Positions 4,890-14,402 of a stretch of 33,871 bases of DNA are shown piece by piece; the first letter of the stretch is position 1; the number at the start of each line of letters is the position of its first letter. Position numbers and translations under genes: made by a program. The stretch spans positions 1-33,871 of the forward strand of contig CAJXUK010000034.1 of the NCBI GenBank assembly GCA_913061435.1, in the 5' to 3' direction. This stretch comes from an uncultured Thalassolituus sp. (GTDB lineage Bacteria > Pseudomonadota > Gammaproteobacteria > Pseudomonadales > Oceanobacteraceae). Under the pieces are notes generated by a model. The model did not search any database and had not been told where the DNA came from. It saw nothing but the letters and a program-made list of their open reading frames with translations.

Positions 4890-5855
4890 ATGCCTAAAAG
4901 TCCTTTTATCAACTTAATCCGTCATAACATTCGTATGCGTGGTTACAGTATGCGCACCGAAAAAACATACCTTTATTGGATCTGTGATTACATTCGCTTT
5001 CATCGGATGCAGCATCCTAAAGATCTTAGTCCTGAGCATGTAGTATCATTTCTCTCTTACTTAGCTAATCGACGTGATGTAGCTATTAACACTCAAAAAA
5101 CAGCTCTGAATGCTCTCGCCTTTTTATACAATCAATTTTTAAATCAGCCGCTTGGGAATTTAGGTTTCACTTATGCCAAGCGACAGCGCCGACTACCCAT
5201 TGTTTTAACCACTCAAGAAGTTCAGTTAATTTTAGATAATCTATCTGGGCGAGATAAAGTTATTTTCTCTATTTTATACGGTTCAGGGCTTAGGATTACT
5301 GAATGTTTAAGACTAAGAGTTAAAGATATTGATTTGCTAAGAAATAGCATTACGGTTCATGACGGCAAGGGTGGAAAAGATCGACAAACAATTTTGAGCC
5401 CTTCTCTGACTAAACCTTTAACTCATTTAATAGAAAAAGCTATTTTGCTTCAGCAGCAAGATAATTTACAAGGAGTAGGCCCGTCTTTACCCCAGATGCT
5501 GGGTAAGAAATTTCCAAATGCTTATCGACAACCTGCTTGGATGTTTATATTTCCGTCAACAACTATTTGTAAGCACCCCATTACCGATAAGCTCTGTCGC
5601 CATCACTTGCATGACTCCGTGCCGCGAAAGGCATTGAAGAAGTCGGTTGATAAGTCTGGTTTAAATAGGAAAAAAATTAGCTGTCACACTTTTAGGCACA
5701 GCTTTGCGACACAGTTATTACAAAACGGACGTGATATTAGAACGGTTCAGGAGCTTTTAGGTCATTCAGATGTGTCTACCACCCAAATTTATACTCACGT
5801 TATTGGGCAGCATTTTGCGGGAACAAGTAGCCCGCTGGATAGTTTAAGATTGTAA
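4890..5855 (+). CDS. intI: Integron integrase IntI (tyrosine recombinase)
   Basis: The 321-residue tyrosine recombinase inserts and excises cassettes at attI/attC by single-strand exchange. The N-terminal SAM-like DNA-binding domain (about 1-90) contains RMRGYSMRTEKTYLYWI. Catalytic residues are visible: R135 (GSGLRITE), K160 (DGKGGKDR), H266 and R269 (CHTFRHSFAT), H292 (LLGHSDVSTT) and the nucleophile Y301 (TQIYTHV). The IntI-specific insertion, absent from XerC/D, is present at about 195-250 (SLPQMLGKKFPNAYRQPAWM ... CRHHLHDSVPRKALKKSV). The length and C-terminus (SPLDSL) match IntI. It is transcribed divergently from the cassettes, the usual arrangement. All catalytic residues are intact, so it is probably active. 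Confidence 0.97.
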   Translation: MPKSPFINLIRHNIRMRGYSMRTEKTYLYWICDYIRFHRMQHPKDLSPEHVVSFLSYLANRRDVAINTQKTALNALAFLYNQFLNQPLGNLGFTYAKRQRRLPIVLTTQEVQLILDNLSGRDKVIFSILYGSGLRITECLRLRVKDIDLLRNSITVHDGKGGKDRQTILSPSLTKPLTHLIEKAILLQQQDNLQGVGPSLPQMLGKKFPNAYRQPAWMFIFPSTTICKHPITDKLCRHHLHDSVPRKALKKSVDKSGLNRKKISCHTFRHSFATQLLQNGRDIRTVQELLGHSDVSTTQIYTHVIGQHFAGTSSPLDSLRL

Positions 5856-5915
5856 CGCAAACGTTAACACTCTTAATCTATCCAGAGGTTAGTTTTAAGC
5901 TTTAATTTTTAAGCT

Positions 5916-6497
5916 TTAATCATTGGCAATGCGGCTAAACACAGCGCCTTTTTGGCCTTTGTATTTTGCATCTACGCGTTTGTTATACGGGCGCAGCGCC
6001 GGGCTCGACAACGTTTCAAAAGACATAGCGCATATCACCATTTCTGGGCGCAATGCTAAGGGCAGCTTACCGTTATTATAAAACTCTAATACGATTTGCC
6101 CTTCCCAACCGGGGTCGATTCGGCCAGCGGTTACGTGAACCATTAAACCTAAGCGTGCCAATGAGCTGCGCCCGTCTAACCAGCCCACTAGGTCGTCTGG
6201 AATGGTGACCGATTCTAGGGTAGCGCCTAGCACTAATTCACCAGGGTGAATAAAGAAAGGCTCGTCGTTTTCGACAATGATTTCTTTACTCATTATGCGT
6301 TCCATTGCACGTGTAAGTTGCTCACGCTCGCCGGATAAATCCAAGTGGGTTACGGTATTGTTGCTGAACACGCGAAAGCTATTGGCTAGGCGTAAATCAA
6401 CACTGATTCCGGCAATGGATTCGGGTGCTGGGGCAGGTTCGATTTTTATCGAACCCTGTTCAATTCTTTGTTCAATATCACCATCACTTAAGCGCAT
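5916..6497 (-). CDS. dcd: dCTP deaminase
   Basis: Dcd deaminates dCTP to dUTP, feeding dTTP synthesis. The 193-residue length equals that of E. coli Dcd. The signature [19 protein letters not shown] and the general-base glutamate E138 (GQIVLEFYN) are present, as are R110, S111, S112 and R115 of the active site and the C-terminal [11 protein letters not shown] lid. It lies 44 bases downstream of mrp on the same strand, the usual gammaproteobacterial pairing, and is probably co-transcribed with it. Only about 60 bases separate it from the convergent intI end. Confidence 0.97.
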   Translation of the reverse strand: MRLSDGDIEQRIEQGSIKIEPAPAPESIAGISVDLRLANSFRVFSNNTVTHLDLSGEREQLTRAMERIMSKEIIVENDEPFFIHPGELVLGATLESVTIPDDLVGWLDGRSSLARLGLMVHVTAGRIDPGWEGQIVLEFYNNGKLPLALRPEMVICAMSFETLSSPALRPYNKRVDAKYKGQKGAVFSRIAND

Positions 6498-6541
6498 GGA
6501 GTATTCCTTTGTTGATCTTATAACCAGTAGTACTGGCCGTA

Positions 6542-7642
6542 TTAGTCGTCTGATATGCTGATGTTGGGAATTTGCTGATCGTTAGCGCTGCGGTTAGCTA
6601 AAGCTACGGCTACGTTACGAGCAAGGTTACGATACATTAAGGCAACGTCGCTATTTTCTTGCTCAATTACAACGGGTCTTCCGGCGTCGCTTTGTTCACG
6701 AATGAATTTAGACAGCGGCAACGAACCCAGTAGTTTTGTATCGTATTGATCGGCGATTTTCTGGCCGCCATCTTCACCAAAAATATGTTCTGCATGGCCA
6801 CAGTTAGAGCAAATATGCATGCTCATATTTTCGACGATACCTAATACCGGAATGTTCACTTTACGAAACATTTCAATGCCTTTTTTAGCATCTAATAACG
6901 CAATGTCTTGTGGTGTTGTCACGATCACTGAACCCGCTACGGGGAATTTTTGCGATAACGTGAGCTGAATGTCGCCCGTACCTGGAGGCATGTCGATAAT
7001 TAAGTAATCTAATTCGCCCCAAGCGGTTTGCGTAAGAATTTGCATTAACGCGCCAGCAACCATTGGCCCGCGCCATACCATAGGTGTGTCATCGGTAGTT
7101 AGGTAGGCCATCGACATGGTTTTTACACCGTGCGCTTCAATGGGCACAAACCATTTATTATCAATTGTATCTGGGCGCGTACCTTCAACAACACCCATTA
7201 ATAAACCTTGGCTAGGGCCGTAAATATCGGCGTCTAATAAGCCGACTTTAGCACCGTCTTTGGCCAGCGAAAGTGCTAAATTAACCGATGTGGTTGATTT
7301 ACCCACACCACCTTTACCCGATGCTACGGCAATGATGTTTTTTACTTGGCTAATGGCTTCAACGCTATTTTGCGATTTGTGAGCGGCTACTTCCCAACTG
7401 ATGTTAACGTCTGCGTTTTCTACACCATCAAGGTTACCAATCATCACTTTAAGAATTTCAGCTGTGCCGCCCTTTAAAAACTCAGAGGGGTAAGGTAAAT
7501 GAATATCAACACTCACATTACTGCCATTAATGGCTATGTTTTTAATAGCACCAAAGCTCACCAGATCGGTATTTAAGTAAGGGTCTTGATAAGAAGCAAT
7601 CGCAGCTTCTATGGCAGTGGGTGTCAAAAGAATATCGGTCAT
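6542..7642 (-). CDS. apbC: Iron-sulfur cluster carrier protein Mrp/ApbC
   Basis: This is a P-loop ATPase that binds and transfers Fe-S clusters. It is 366 residues: an N-terminal DUF59/MIP18-like domain (about 1-85), then a MinD/Nbp35-type domain with the deviant Walker A GKGGVGKS (109-116), DIYGPSQ (139-145), the Walker B segment [11 protein letters not shown], and the cluster-bridging CxxC C278-S-N-C281. It is divergent from rnfA. In many relatives metG sits between mrp and rnf; here the 316-base gap is empty. Its placement beside the Fe-S-rich Rnf complex fits its role. Confidence 0.95.
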   Translation of the reverse strand: MTDILLTPTAIEAAIASYQDPYLNTDLVSFGAIKNIAINGSNVSVDIHLPYPSEFLKGGTAEILKVMIGNLDGVENADVNISWEVAAHKSQNSVEAISQVKNIIAVASGKGGVGKSTTSVNLALSLAKDGAKVGLLDADIYGPSQGLLMGVVEGTRPDTIDNKWFVPIEAHGVKTMSMAYLTTDDTPMVWRGPMVAGALMQILTQTAWGELDYLIIDMPPGTGDIQLTLSQKFPVAGSVIVTTPQDIALLDAKKGIEMFRKVNIPVLGIVENMSMHICSNCGHAEHIFGEDGGQKIADQYDTKLLGSLPLSKFIREQSDAGRPVVIEQENSDVALMYRNLARNVAVALANRSANDQQIPNISISDD

Positions 7643-7958
7643 AAGTTACCTACTATTGCGAGCCGTGTCGCCACAAGCAAAAAAGCCATTGTATACCAGT
7701 TTTTAGGGTGAGAATGAAGCAATCAGTGTAAGTTAACTAACCAGCGCTATGCATATAGCAAAATGAACTTAAAAAAGAACAAAACATACTTGAAGGATAT
7801 AACGCCTATTTGGGATAATAAGCCGCCAAAATTTCGCTGTGTCTTTTTTTGTGTACTTTTAAAGTCTATTTAAGGTCTATTTTTTGTCACAAGTACGTAT
7901 GATAGCAACAAGTGCAGCAACTATTGAGTTTCACCTACATTAAGAGTGAGCATCTAGC
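7643..7958. other. Divergent intergenic region between apbC and rnfA
   Basis: I see no gene. It should contain the promoters of both divergent operons, but I could not identify a convincing -35/-10 pair or operator. AGAGTGAG about 10 bases before the rnfA ATG may serve as its ribosome binding site. TATAACGCC near 7798 resembles half of an attC site but has no partner. Confidence 0.5.
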
Positions 7959-8540
7959 ATGTCGGATTATTTATTAATCTTGGTCAGTACCATTTTAGTG
8001 AACAACTTTGTTCTGGTTCAATTTTTAGGCTTGTGCCCTTTTATGGGGGTGTCTAACAAACTTGAAACCGCCATTGGCATGTCGGCAGCAACCACCTTTG
8101 TTCTTACCTTAGCTTCGGTGTGCAGTTACCTAGTGTATACCTATTTATTGGTGCCACTGGATTTAGAATACCTGCGAACCATTAGTTTTATTATGGTAAT
8201 CGCTGTTGTAGTAGGTTTTACCGAAATGGCGATTCGCAAAACCAGCCCATTATTGTATCGCGTGCTGGGCATTTTCTTACCGCTTATTACTACGAACTGC
8301 GCAGTATTGGGTGTGGCGTTATTAAACATTAAACGCGACAACAGCTTTGTTGAATCCATTTTGTATGGTTTTGGCGCGGCGGTTGGTTTTTCTTTGGTGA
8401 TGGTTTTGTTTGCTGCCATGCGCGAACGCATAACGGTTGCCGATGTGCCTAAACCGTTTCAGGGATCTGCTATTTCTATGGTGACTGCAGGTTTAATGTC
8501 ATTAGCCTTTTTAGGCTTTACTGGCTTGGTGAGCATTTAA
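7959..8540 (+). CDS. rnfA: Rnf complex subunit RnfA
   Basis: This 193-residue integral membrane subunit belongs to the ferredoxin:NAD+ oxidoreductase (Rnf), which couples electron transfer to ion movement across the inner membrane. Six membrane helices are expected. The family motifs [18 protein letters not shown] near the N-terminus and [14 protein letters not shown] in the middle are visible; both carry the conserved cysteines proposed to hold an intramembrane FeS centre shared with RnfE. It is first of a tightly packed operon (2 bases before rnfB). Confidence 0.97.
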   Translation: MSDYLLILVSTILVNNFVLVQFLGLCPFMGVSNKLETAIGMSAATTFVLTLASVCSYLVYTYLLVPLDLEYLRTISFIMVIAVVVGFTEMAIRKTSPLLYRVLGIFLPLITTNCAVLGVALLNIKRDNSFVESILYGFGAAVGFSLVMVLFAAMRERITVADVPKPFQGSAISMVTAGLMSLAFLGFTGLVSI

Positions 8541-8542
8541 TA

Positions 8543-9145
8543 ATGAGTTCTATTTTAATCGCTGTTGTATTACTGGCGACGTTAGCCATTATATTTGGCG
8601 CTATTTTAGGGTTTGCCGCAGTTCGTTTTAAAGTGGAAGGCAACCCGATTGTCGATCAAATTGATGACCTACTGCCCCAAACTCAATGTGGCCAGTGTTC
8701 TTACCCGGGTTGTAAACCTTATGCAGAGGCCATCGCCGCAGGTGAAAAAATCAACAAGTGTCCTCCCGGTGGTGAAAGCACGATCATTGCGCTAGCCGAC
8801 TTGTTAGGGGTAGAACCTGAACCGTTAGATGCAGAACACGGTGCAGAAAAAGATGTGCCCATGGTTGCCATTATTCGTGAAGACGAATGCATAGGCTGCA
8901 CCAAATGCATTCAAGCATGCCCGATCGACGCTATTATGGGTGCAGCAAAGCAAATGCATACCGTCATTACCGACGAATGCACGGGTTGTGATTTATGCGT
9001 TGAACCCTGCCCAGTCGATTGCATCGACATGGTTCCTATCGAAACTACCTTACAAAACTGGCACTGGGATAAGCCGAAAAATTTAATCGAGATGATCAAC
9101 ATTGCCGATACCGCTGATCAAAACGTTTATAAGGAGGTCCACTAA
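8543..9145 (+). CDS. rnfB: Rnf complex iron-sulfur subunit RnfB
   Basis: RnfB passes electrons within the Rnf complex. It is 200 residues: an N-terminal membrane anchor (about 3-26), a 4Fe-4S domain with C49, C52, C57 and C73 (CGQCSYPGC ... KCPPGG), and two ferredoxin-type 4Fe-4S motifs, C116/C119/C122/C126 ([12 protein letters not shown]) and C146/C149/C152/C156 ([12 protein letters not shown]). All ligands are intact. The stop codon overlaps the rnfC ATG by one base, and a strong AAGGAGGT ribosome binding site lies inside its 3' end. Confidence 0.97.
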   Translation: MSSILIAVVLLATLAIIFGAILGFAAVRFKVEGNPIVDQIDDLLPQTQCGQCSYPGCKPYAEAIAAGEKINKCPPGGESTIIALADLLGVEPEPLDAEHGAEKDVPMVAIIREDECIGCTKCIQACPIDAIMGAAKQMHTVITDECTGCDLCVEPCPVDCIDMVPIETTLQNWHWDKPKNLIEMINIADTADQNVYKEVH

Positions 9146-11184
9146 TGCAACCTATTTCTTTGCACACGTTTGAAGGTGGCATTCATCCTCCAGAAAACAA
9201 GCACCAATCCACACAAACGCCAATTGCTAGTTTACCTATTCCACCACAGCTAATTGTGCCAGTTGGTCAACACATTGGTGCCCCTGCTGAAGTGATTATT
9301 AAGGTGGGAGATAAGGTTGCAAAAGGGCAATTAATAGCCAAACCAAAAGGGTTTATCAGTGCCGCTGTTCATGCGCCAACGTCGGGTACCATAACGGCAA
9401 TTGAACTACGAGAACTTCCTCACAGCTCTCGCCTTGAAGGCTTATGTGTAATTATTGATAGTGATGGCGAAGATCGCTGGTTAGATGAAATAGCTAATGG
9501 TTCTCACAACATTGAAAACTATTTAGAAACCGAAAACACTTGGTTAATTCAGCGCATTCGCGATTGCGGAATTACCGGTTTAGGTGGCGCGGGTTTCCCG
9601 ACCTCGGTAAAAATGTCGGTCGAGAATCGTGGCATTGAAACCTTAGTGATTAATGCCGCCGAGTGCGAACCTTACATAACTGCCGATGACAGCCTAATGC
9701 GTGAACGTGCCCTAGATGTTATTTACGGCATTCAAATCATGTTGAAGTTAACCGCTGCTAAAGACTGTTTAATTGGTATTGAAGACAACAAGCCAGAAGC
9801 GATATCGGCTCTTAAAGCTGCGTTAAAGTCCATCCATGCCGAACAGCGCATTGCCGTAGTTACTATTCCCACCAAATACCCTTCTGGTGGTGAACGGCAG
9901 CTGATTAAAATTTTAACCGGCAAAGAAGTCCCTAGCGATGGTATACCTGCCGATATTGGTATTGTTTGCCAGAACGTAGGAACTTGCGCGGCGGTTTATC
10001 AAGCGATTGCATTTGGAAAACCTTTGGTTTCGCGGATAACCACCATTACCGGCGAATCCATTAACAACCCGCAAAATGTGGAAGTATTAATTGGCACTCC
10101 CATTAAACATTTGCTGGAATTTGCCGGTTTTAAACAAGAAAAAAGCTTATTTCAAAAGTTAATCAACTCTAAAGTACCGGCAAAACCGCGCATTATTATG
10201 GGTGGCCCAATGATGGGGTTTACTTTAAGTAGCGATGAATTGCCCATTTTAAAGTCGAGTAACTGTATTTTAGCGCCCAGCCAAAAAGAGCTACCCGCCA
10301 ATGACGTTGCCAGCGCCTGTATTCGTTGCGGTTTGTGTACAGAAGCCTGCCCTGTTGAATTATTGCCGCAGCAATTATATTGGTTCAGCAAAGCGGGTGA
10401 ATTCGATAAAGCAGAGCAGCACAATATTGCTGACTGTATTGAATGCGGGGCTTGTTCTTATGTGTGTCCTAGCCAAATTCCTTTAGTGCAATATTATCGT
10501 TATGCCAAGGGCGAAATTAAAGAAGAACGGGTTGCTCAAGAGAAGTCCAATCGTTCTAAAATTCGCTATGAAGCCCGCCAAGATCGCCTAGATCGCGAAG
10601 CCGCTGAAAAAGAAGCCAAACGTCAAGCCCGCGCCGCAGCCGCAGAAAAAGCACAAGCGGCTAAAAAAGCACAAGCGGCTAAAGCTGCCTTAGCTGAGGC
10701 GTCATCAAGCGTTATAGATTCAAGCAAGGTCGATGGCACTGCAGTTGAAGTTAAACAAGCAGAGCCTGTAAATTTAGAAGACCTGCAACAGAAACTCGAT
10801 GCGGCCCAAGCAGGTTTAAAAAAATCGATGGATAAGATTGCAGAAATAAAAGCGGATGAATCGTCTACACAAGATTTAGCCGTATTTGAAAAGGCCGTTG
10901 CCAACCGCCGCGATAAAGTGAAAGCACTAGCACTGCAACTTGCAGAAGCAAAAAAATCAGCGCCACCCGCTCAGCAAGATATGTCAGCCGATGGCCGCGC
11001 TAGCCTTGAAAAGAAAATACGCGCACAACAAGACCGTTTAGCCAAAACTCAAGAACGTGTCGATCTTGCCAAAGAACAAGGTTTAGAGTCATTACCCGCT
11101 TTACAAAAAGGGCTGGATAAACAAATGCAAAAATTAAAAGAGCTAAAAGATGAACTAGCTCAGTTTGAACAGGCGGCACTTTAA
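9145..11184 (+). CDS. rnfC: Rnf complex subunit RnfC with long Ala/Lys-rich C-terminal extension
   Basis: RnfC is the NADH/flavin-binding peripheral subunit of the Rnf complex. It is 679 residues. The N-terminal part holds GGIHPPENK and the NQO1-like nucleotide/FMN-binding region ([13 protein letters not shown] at about 145-157, NAAECEPY at 170-177, [10 protein letters not shown] at 245-254). Two 4Fe-4S motifs follow: C392/C395/C398/C402 ([12 protein letters not shown]) and C431/C434/C437/C441 ([12 protein letters not shown]). From about 460 to 679 there is a charged Ala/Lys/Glu/Gln-rich, probably coiled-coil tail ([20 protein letters not shown]). Such tails are known in gammaproteobacterial RnfC and vary greatly in length. 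Two bases separate it from rnfD. Confidence 0.96.
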   Translation: MQPISLHTFEGGIHPPENKHQSTQTPIASLPIPPQLIVPVGQHIGAPAEVIIKVGDKVAKGQLIAKPKGFISAAVHAPTSGTITAIELRELPHSSRLEGLCVIIDSDGEDRWLDEIANGSHNIENYLETENTWLIQRIRDCGITGLGGAGFPTSVKMSVENRGIETLVINAAECEPYITADDSLMRERALDVIYGIQIMLKLTAAKDCLIGIEDNKPEAISALKAALKSIHAEQRIAVVTIPTKYPSGGERQLIKILTGKEVPSDGIPADIGIVCQNVGTCAAVYQAIAFGKPLVSRITTITGESINNPQNVEVLIGTPIKHLLEFAGFKQEKSLFQKLINSKVPAKPRIIMGGPMMGFTLSSDELPILKSSNCILAPSQKELPANDVASACIRCGLCTEACPVELLPQQLYWFSKAGEFDKAEQHNIADCIECGACSYVCPSQIPLVQYYRYAKGEIKEERVAQEKSNRSKIRYEARQDRLDREAAEKEAKRQARAAAAEKAQAAKKAQAAKAALAEASSSVIDSSKVDGTAVEVKQAEPVNLEDLQQKLDAAQAGLKKSMDKIAEIKADESSTQDLAVFEKAVANRRDKVKALALQLAEAKKSAPPAQQDMSADGRASLEKKIRAQQDRLAKTQERVDLAKEQGLESLPALQKGLDKQMQKLKELKDELAQFEQAAL

Positions 11185-11186
11185 TT

Positions 11187-12335
11187 ATGGCTATTAATTC
11201 TGCAGGTTTTGTTAATATCACCTCGCCTCACGCTCATGGCGGTAATACCACCAGCCGTATTATGATGACGGTTATTTTAGCCACCATTCCTGGGGTTGCT
11301 GCGCTTACTTATTTTTTTGGTTGGGGCACACTGATTAATATTGTCTTAGCCAGTGTTACCGCTTTGAGTTGCGAAGCGCTTATTTTAAAAATGCGTAAAC
11401 GCCCAGTGGGTTTTATTTTAAAAGACAACAGCGCTTTACTAACAGCGGTTTTGTTGGGTATTGCTTTGCCACCTTTGGCGCCTTGGTGGGTAACCGTGGT
11501 GGCGGTAAGTTTCTCGATGGTCTTTGCTAAACATTTGTATGGTGGTTTAGGTAATAATCCCTTTAACCCTGCAATGGTCGGTTATGCCTTGGTGCTTATT
11601 TCTTTTCCGGTACAAATGACCACCACTTGGGCCGTGCCATTCTTTTTAAGTGACGGCCAAACGATTTCTTTCAGCGATAGTTTGAATGTGATTTTTTCAA
11701 ATAGCGCTGCGGTTGCAACCACGCTCAGCGATGCCTACAGTGGTGCTACCCCTTTAGATACCTACAAACATTTAGCCAGTAATCAAACCGCGCTGGAAAT
11801 TATGCAGCAACCTTTATTTGCTAACGATACCCAAGGTGGTTCGGCCAGCAACTGGTTTGCCGGTGGCTGGGAATTTGTCAACATCGCATTTTTAATCGGT
11901 GGTTTGGCATTACTTGCGCTACGAATTTTCACTTGGCATATTCCTCTTAGTTTATTAGCCGCACTTGGCACCTGTTCATTAGTGTTTGGCTGGGACGCGG
12001 ATATGTACGTGCCTTGGTCGCTGCATATATTCACTGGCGCCACCATGATGGGGGCATTTTTTATTGCAACAGACCCAGTTAGTGCCTCGACTACGCCATT
12101 AGGTAAAATTATTTATGGCGCAGGTATTGGTATTTTAATTTTTGTGATTCGTACTTGGGGCGCTTACCCTGATGCTGTCGCATTTGCGGTATTGCTAATG
12201 AATTTTGCAGCCCCTTTTATCGATACCTACACCCAGCCACGAACTTATGGTCATGTAAAAGCCAAGCGCGGCATGCCAGCCAAACCCGATGCTAATAAAG
12301 ATGCCGACAAAAATGTCGACCATAAGGAGGGTTAA
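11187..12335 (+). CDS. rnfD: Rnf complex flavin subunit RnfD
   Basis: This 382-residue integral membrane subunit carries covalently bound FMN. About nine to ten helices are predicted. The flavinylation motif SGAT (S185-T188, in [10 protein letters not shown]) supplies T188 as the expected FMN attachment threonine, and [13 protein letters not shown] (122-134) is the conserved membrane loop. A hydrophilic, Asp/Lys-rich tail ([15 protein letters not shown]) ends the protein. GGAGG inside its 3' end serves rnfG, which starts 2 bases later. Confidence 0.96.
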   Translation: MAINSAGFVNITSPHAHGGNTTSRIMMTVILATIPGVAALTYFFGWGTLINIVLASVTALSCEALILKMRKRPVGFILKDNSALLTAVLLGIALPPLAPWWVTVVAVSFSMVFAKHLYGGLGNNPFNPAMVGYALVLISFPVQMTTTWAVPFFLSDGQTISFSDSLNVIFSNSAAVATTLSDAYSGATPLDTYKHLASNQTALEIMQQPLFANDTQGGSASNWFAGGWEFVNIAFLIGGLALLALRIFTWHIPLSLLAALGTCSLVFGWDADMYVPWSLHIFTGATMMGAFFIATDPVSASTTPLGKIIYGAGIGILIFVIRTWGAYPDAVAFAVLLMNFAAPFIDTYTQPRTYGHVKAKRGMPAKPDANKDADKNVDHKEG

Positions 12336-12337
12336 CC

Positions 12338-13006
12338 ATGAACGAATTACTGCAATCGATTCGTAAAAATGCCATTGGCTTAGGGTTATTTGCCATTGTT
12401 ACTGCAGGCTCGATTGGTGTTGCTCAGGTATTAACCTTTGACCAAATCAAAGAAAACGTAAAAATTGCCCAAGCTAAAGCGCTGCACGAGATTGTGCCCG
12501 AGAGTGATTATGATAATGATCTGCTCAACGATACCGTTGCGTTAGCCGCAGAAGGCATTCACGCCAAGTGGAATGTTCGTTTGCTAGGGCCATTGGCAGA
12601 CGATGCTGTGGCCTACATTGCGCGCAAAGACGGTCAAGCCCATACCGTGATTCTTCCTGTTACTGCTCCAGATGGTTACACCGCTCACATTAATATGATT
12701 GTGGGTGTTCGTTTAGACGGCAGCTTGGCCGGTGTTCGTGTGGTAAACCACAAAGAAACTCCGGGGCTAGGCGATAAAATTGAAGTGAAAAAAGACCCTT
12801 GGATTCTCCAGTTTGAGGGTTTGTCATTATTAAACCCGGAACCAGATGCTTGGGCTGTAAAAAAAGATGGTGGTGAGTTTGATCAGTTTACTGGCGCTAC
12901 CATTACCCCAAGGTCGGTTGTACGTTCAGTGAAATTGGCACTCGAGTTTTTTCAAAAGCATGGCAAAGAATTAGTCGATAGTGAGAACTTAACTTATGGC
13001 AACTAA
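12338..13006 (+). CDS. rnfG: Rnf complex flavin subunit RnfG
   Basis: RnfG is a single-helix subunit (helix at about 11-30) with a periplasmic FMN-binding domain. The flavin-attachment motif TGATIT (185-190) is present, with T188 the expected phosphoester-linked residue, preceded by [12 protein letters not shown] (138-149), a family hallmark. It is 222 residues, as usual. ApbE-type flavin transferase, needed to attach FMN, is not encoded in the window. The 3' end overlaps rnfE by 11 bases. Confidence 0.96.
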   Translation: MNELLQSIRKNAIGLGLFAIVTAGSIGVAQVLTFDQIKENVKIAQAKALHEIVPESDYDNDLLNDTVALAAEGIHAKWNVRLLGPLADDAVAYIARKDGQAHTVILPVTAPDGYTAHINMIVGVRLDGSLAGVRVVNHKETPGLGDKIEVKKDPWILQFEGLSLLNPEPDAWAVKKDGGEFDQFTGATITPRSVVRSVKLALEFFQKHGKELVDSENLTYGN

Positions 13007-13709
13007 ATCGTTATCTGAAATTTCATTAGACGGCTTATGGAAAAACAACCCGGCACTGGTTCAGCTACTGGGGTTGTGCCCATTACTGGCAGTCACCGGT
13101 TCGGTGGTGAACGCCATTGGCTTGGGTCTTGCGACCATATTAGTATTGGTAGGTTCTAACCTAGCGGTGTCGTTAATTCGTAACCACGTTCCCGATGCCG
13201 TGCGTTTGCCTGCATTTGTTATGATTATTGCGTCGTTTGTTACCGTGACCGAATTGGTTATGCAAGCATTGACCTATGAGCTCTACCAAATATTAGGTAT
13301 TTTTATTCCGCTAATCGTAACCAACTGCGCTATTTTGGGTCGTGCCGATGCCTTTGCCAGTAAAAATGGTTTATTACCCTCTGTGGTTGATGGCTTGACC
13401 ATGGGTTTAGGTTTTACGGTCGTGTTAATTTTATTGGGCGTAATTCGTGAGATCATCGGCCAAGGTACCTTGTTTACCAACATGGATTTGATTTTTGGGG
13501 AAGCCGCGGTGAATTGGAAAATTGTTATTTTTAATGATTACCCTGATTTTTTGTTTGCCATTTTGCCGCCAGGTGCCTTTGTCGCTATGGGATTAATAAT
13601 TGCGGTTAAAAACCTGATTGATTCACACTTAGACGAACGTGCTGCCGCCAACAAAGAACAGGTTGAAGCAGGCTCTAAACGTGTTCGAGTTACCGGCAAG
13701 ATCAGCTAA
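12996..13709 (+). CDS. rnfE: Rnf complex subunit RnfE
   Basis: RnfE is a 237-residue membrane subunit homologous to RnfA. The paired motifs [20 protein letters not shown] near the N-terminus and [17 protein letters not shown] in the middle include the conserved cysteines of the RnfA/RnfE centre. It overlaps rnfG by 11 bases. In many relatives nth (endonuclease III) follows; here a sulfotransferase-like gene begins 30 bases later, so the operon may continue into 13740-16743. Confidence 0.96.
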   Translation: MATKSLSEISLDGLWKNNPALVQLLGLCPLLAVTGSVVNAIGLGLATILVLVGSNLAVSLIRNHVPDAVRLPAFVMIIASFVTVTELVMQALTYELYQILGIFIPLIVTNCAILGRADAFASKNGLLPSVVDGLTMGLGFTVVLILLGVIREIIGQGTLFTNMDLIFGEAAVNWKIVIFNDYPDFLFAILPPGAFVAMGLIIAVKNLIDSHLDERAAANKEQVEAGSKRVRVTGKIS

Positions 13710-13739
13710 TAATTTGTTTAACAAAAAGGCCAATGCTTT

Positions 13740-14402
13740 ATGAATAAACTGTTTATCATTGGCCTTCCTCGCACAGGGACCACCAGTATCAGCGTGGCCC
13801 TGCTTCAGTACAATTTTAAAGTAGCCCACACTGCCTTTACCAAATACGCGTTTGAATTAGCCGATGTTATTTCTGATGCCCCTTGTTTTAGTGATTATAA
13901 AGAACTGGACGCTTTATTTCCGGGTTCTAAATTTGTCTATTTAGAGCGTGATTTAGATAAATGGATTCCTTCTGCACAAATGCTCTTGCAAAAAATGGAA
14001 TCTAGATTGCACCCACAAACTGGGGTGTTTAGCCCAGTGTTGAAACGCAGTTTTAACCAGGTATTCAAACTCTACTCATCGCCTGATCTGTACACAGAAG
14101 AACACCTAAAAGACTGTTATTTAAAACACAAAAGTGAAGTATTAGATTATTTTACTGGGCGTAATGATCTTATTAGCATCAATATTAGCCATCAAGACAG
14201 TTTGCCGCGTTTAATTGAATTTTTGGGTTTATCGATTGAAGGTCGCACACTTTTTCCTCACTTAAACCAAGGCCGCCACGTTGCTGGTTGGAAAGAGTTT
14301 AAACACCCCAATAAGGTTAACGCTAACAGTGCAGGTGTCGAACGCCGAAAGTTTTTTGACTACCACACAGAGCAACTAAAGATACAGCCGTTGTCACTAT
14401 GA
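13740..14402 (+). CDS. Sulfotransferase-like P-loop protein
   Basis: This 220-residue soluble protein starts with LFIIGLPRTGTTSIS (4-18), the 5'-phosphosulfate-binding loop typical of PAPS-dependent sulfotransferases (PxTGTTS). A FPGSKFVYLERDLDKWIPS segment (about 59-78) corresponds to the region that contacts the 3'-phosphate. It resembles short sulfotransferase-family proteins of marine bacteria. The acceptor is unknown. It starts 30 bases after rnfE with AAGG upstream, and its stop overlaps the ATG of the MATE gene (ATGA), so the two are probably translationally coupled. P-loop kinases were considered, but the lack of a GxxxxGK(S/T) loop favours sulfotransferase. Confidence 0.8.
   Translation: MNKLFIIGLPRTGTTSISVALLQYNFKVAHTAFTKYAFELADVISDAPCFSDYKELDALFPGSKFVYLERDLDKWIPSAQMLLQKMESRLHPQTGVFSPVLKRSFNQVFKLYSSPDLYTEEHLKDCYLKHKSEVLDYFTGRNDLISINISHQDSLPRLIEFLGLSIEGRTLFPHLNQGRHVAGWKEFKHPNKVNANSAGVERRKFFDYHTEQLKIQPLSL

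Noticed and set aside
7797..7806. TATAACGCC in the apbC-rnfA gap, like the left end of an attC
   Set aside because: No matching GTT-core partner or palindrome follows, and it is outside the array. Similar lone matches occur near 16769 and 28079.
10152..10904. Minus-strand ORFs within rnfC
   Set aside because: Antisense shadows of the Fe-S and Ala/Lys-rich regions; the cysteine and alanine codons create long open frames.
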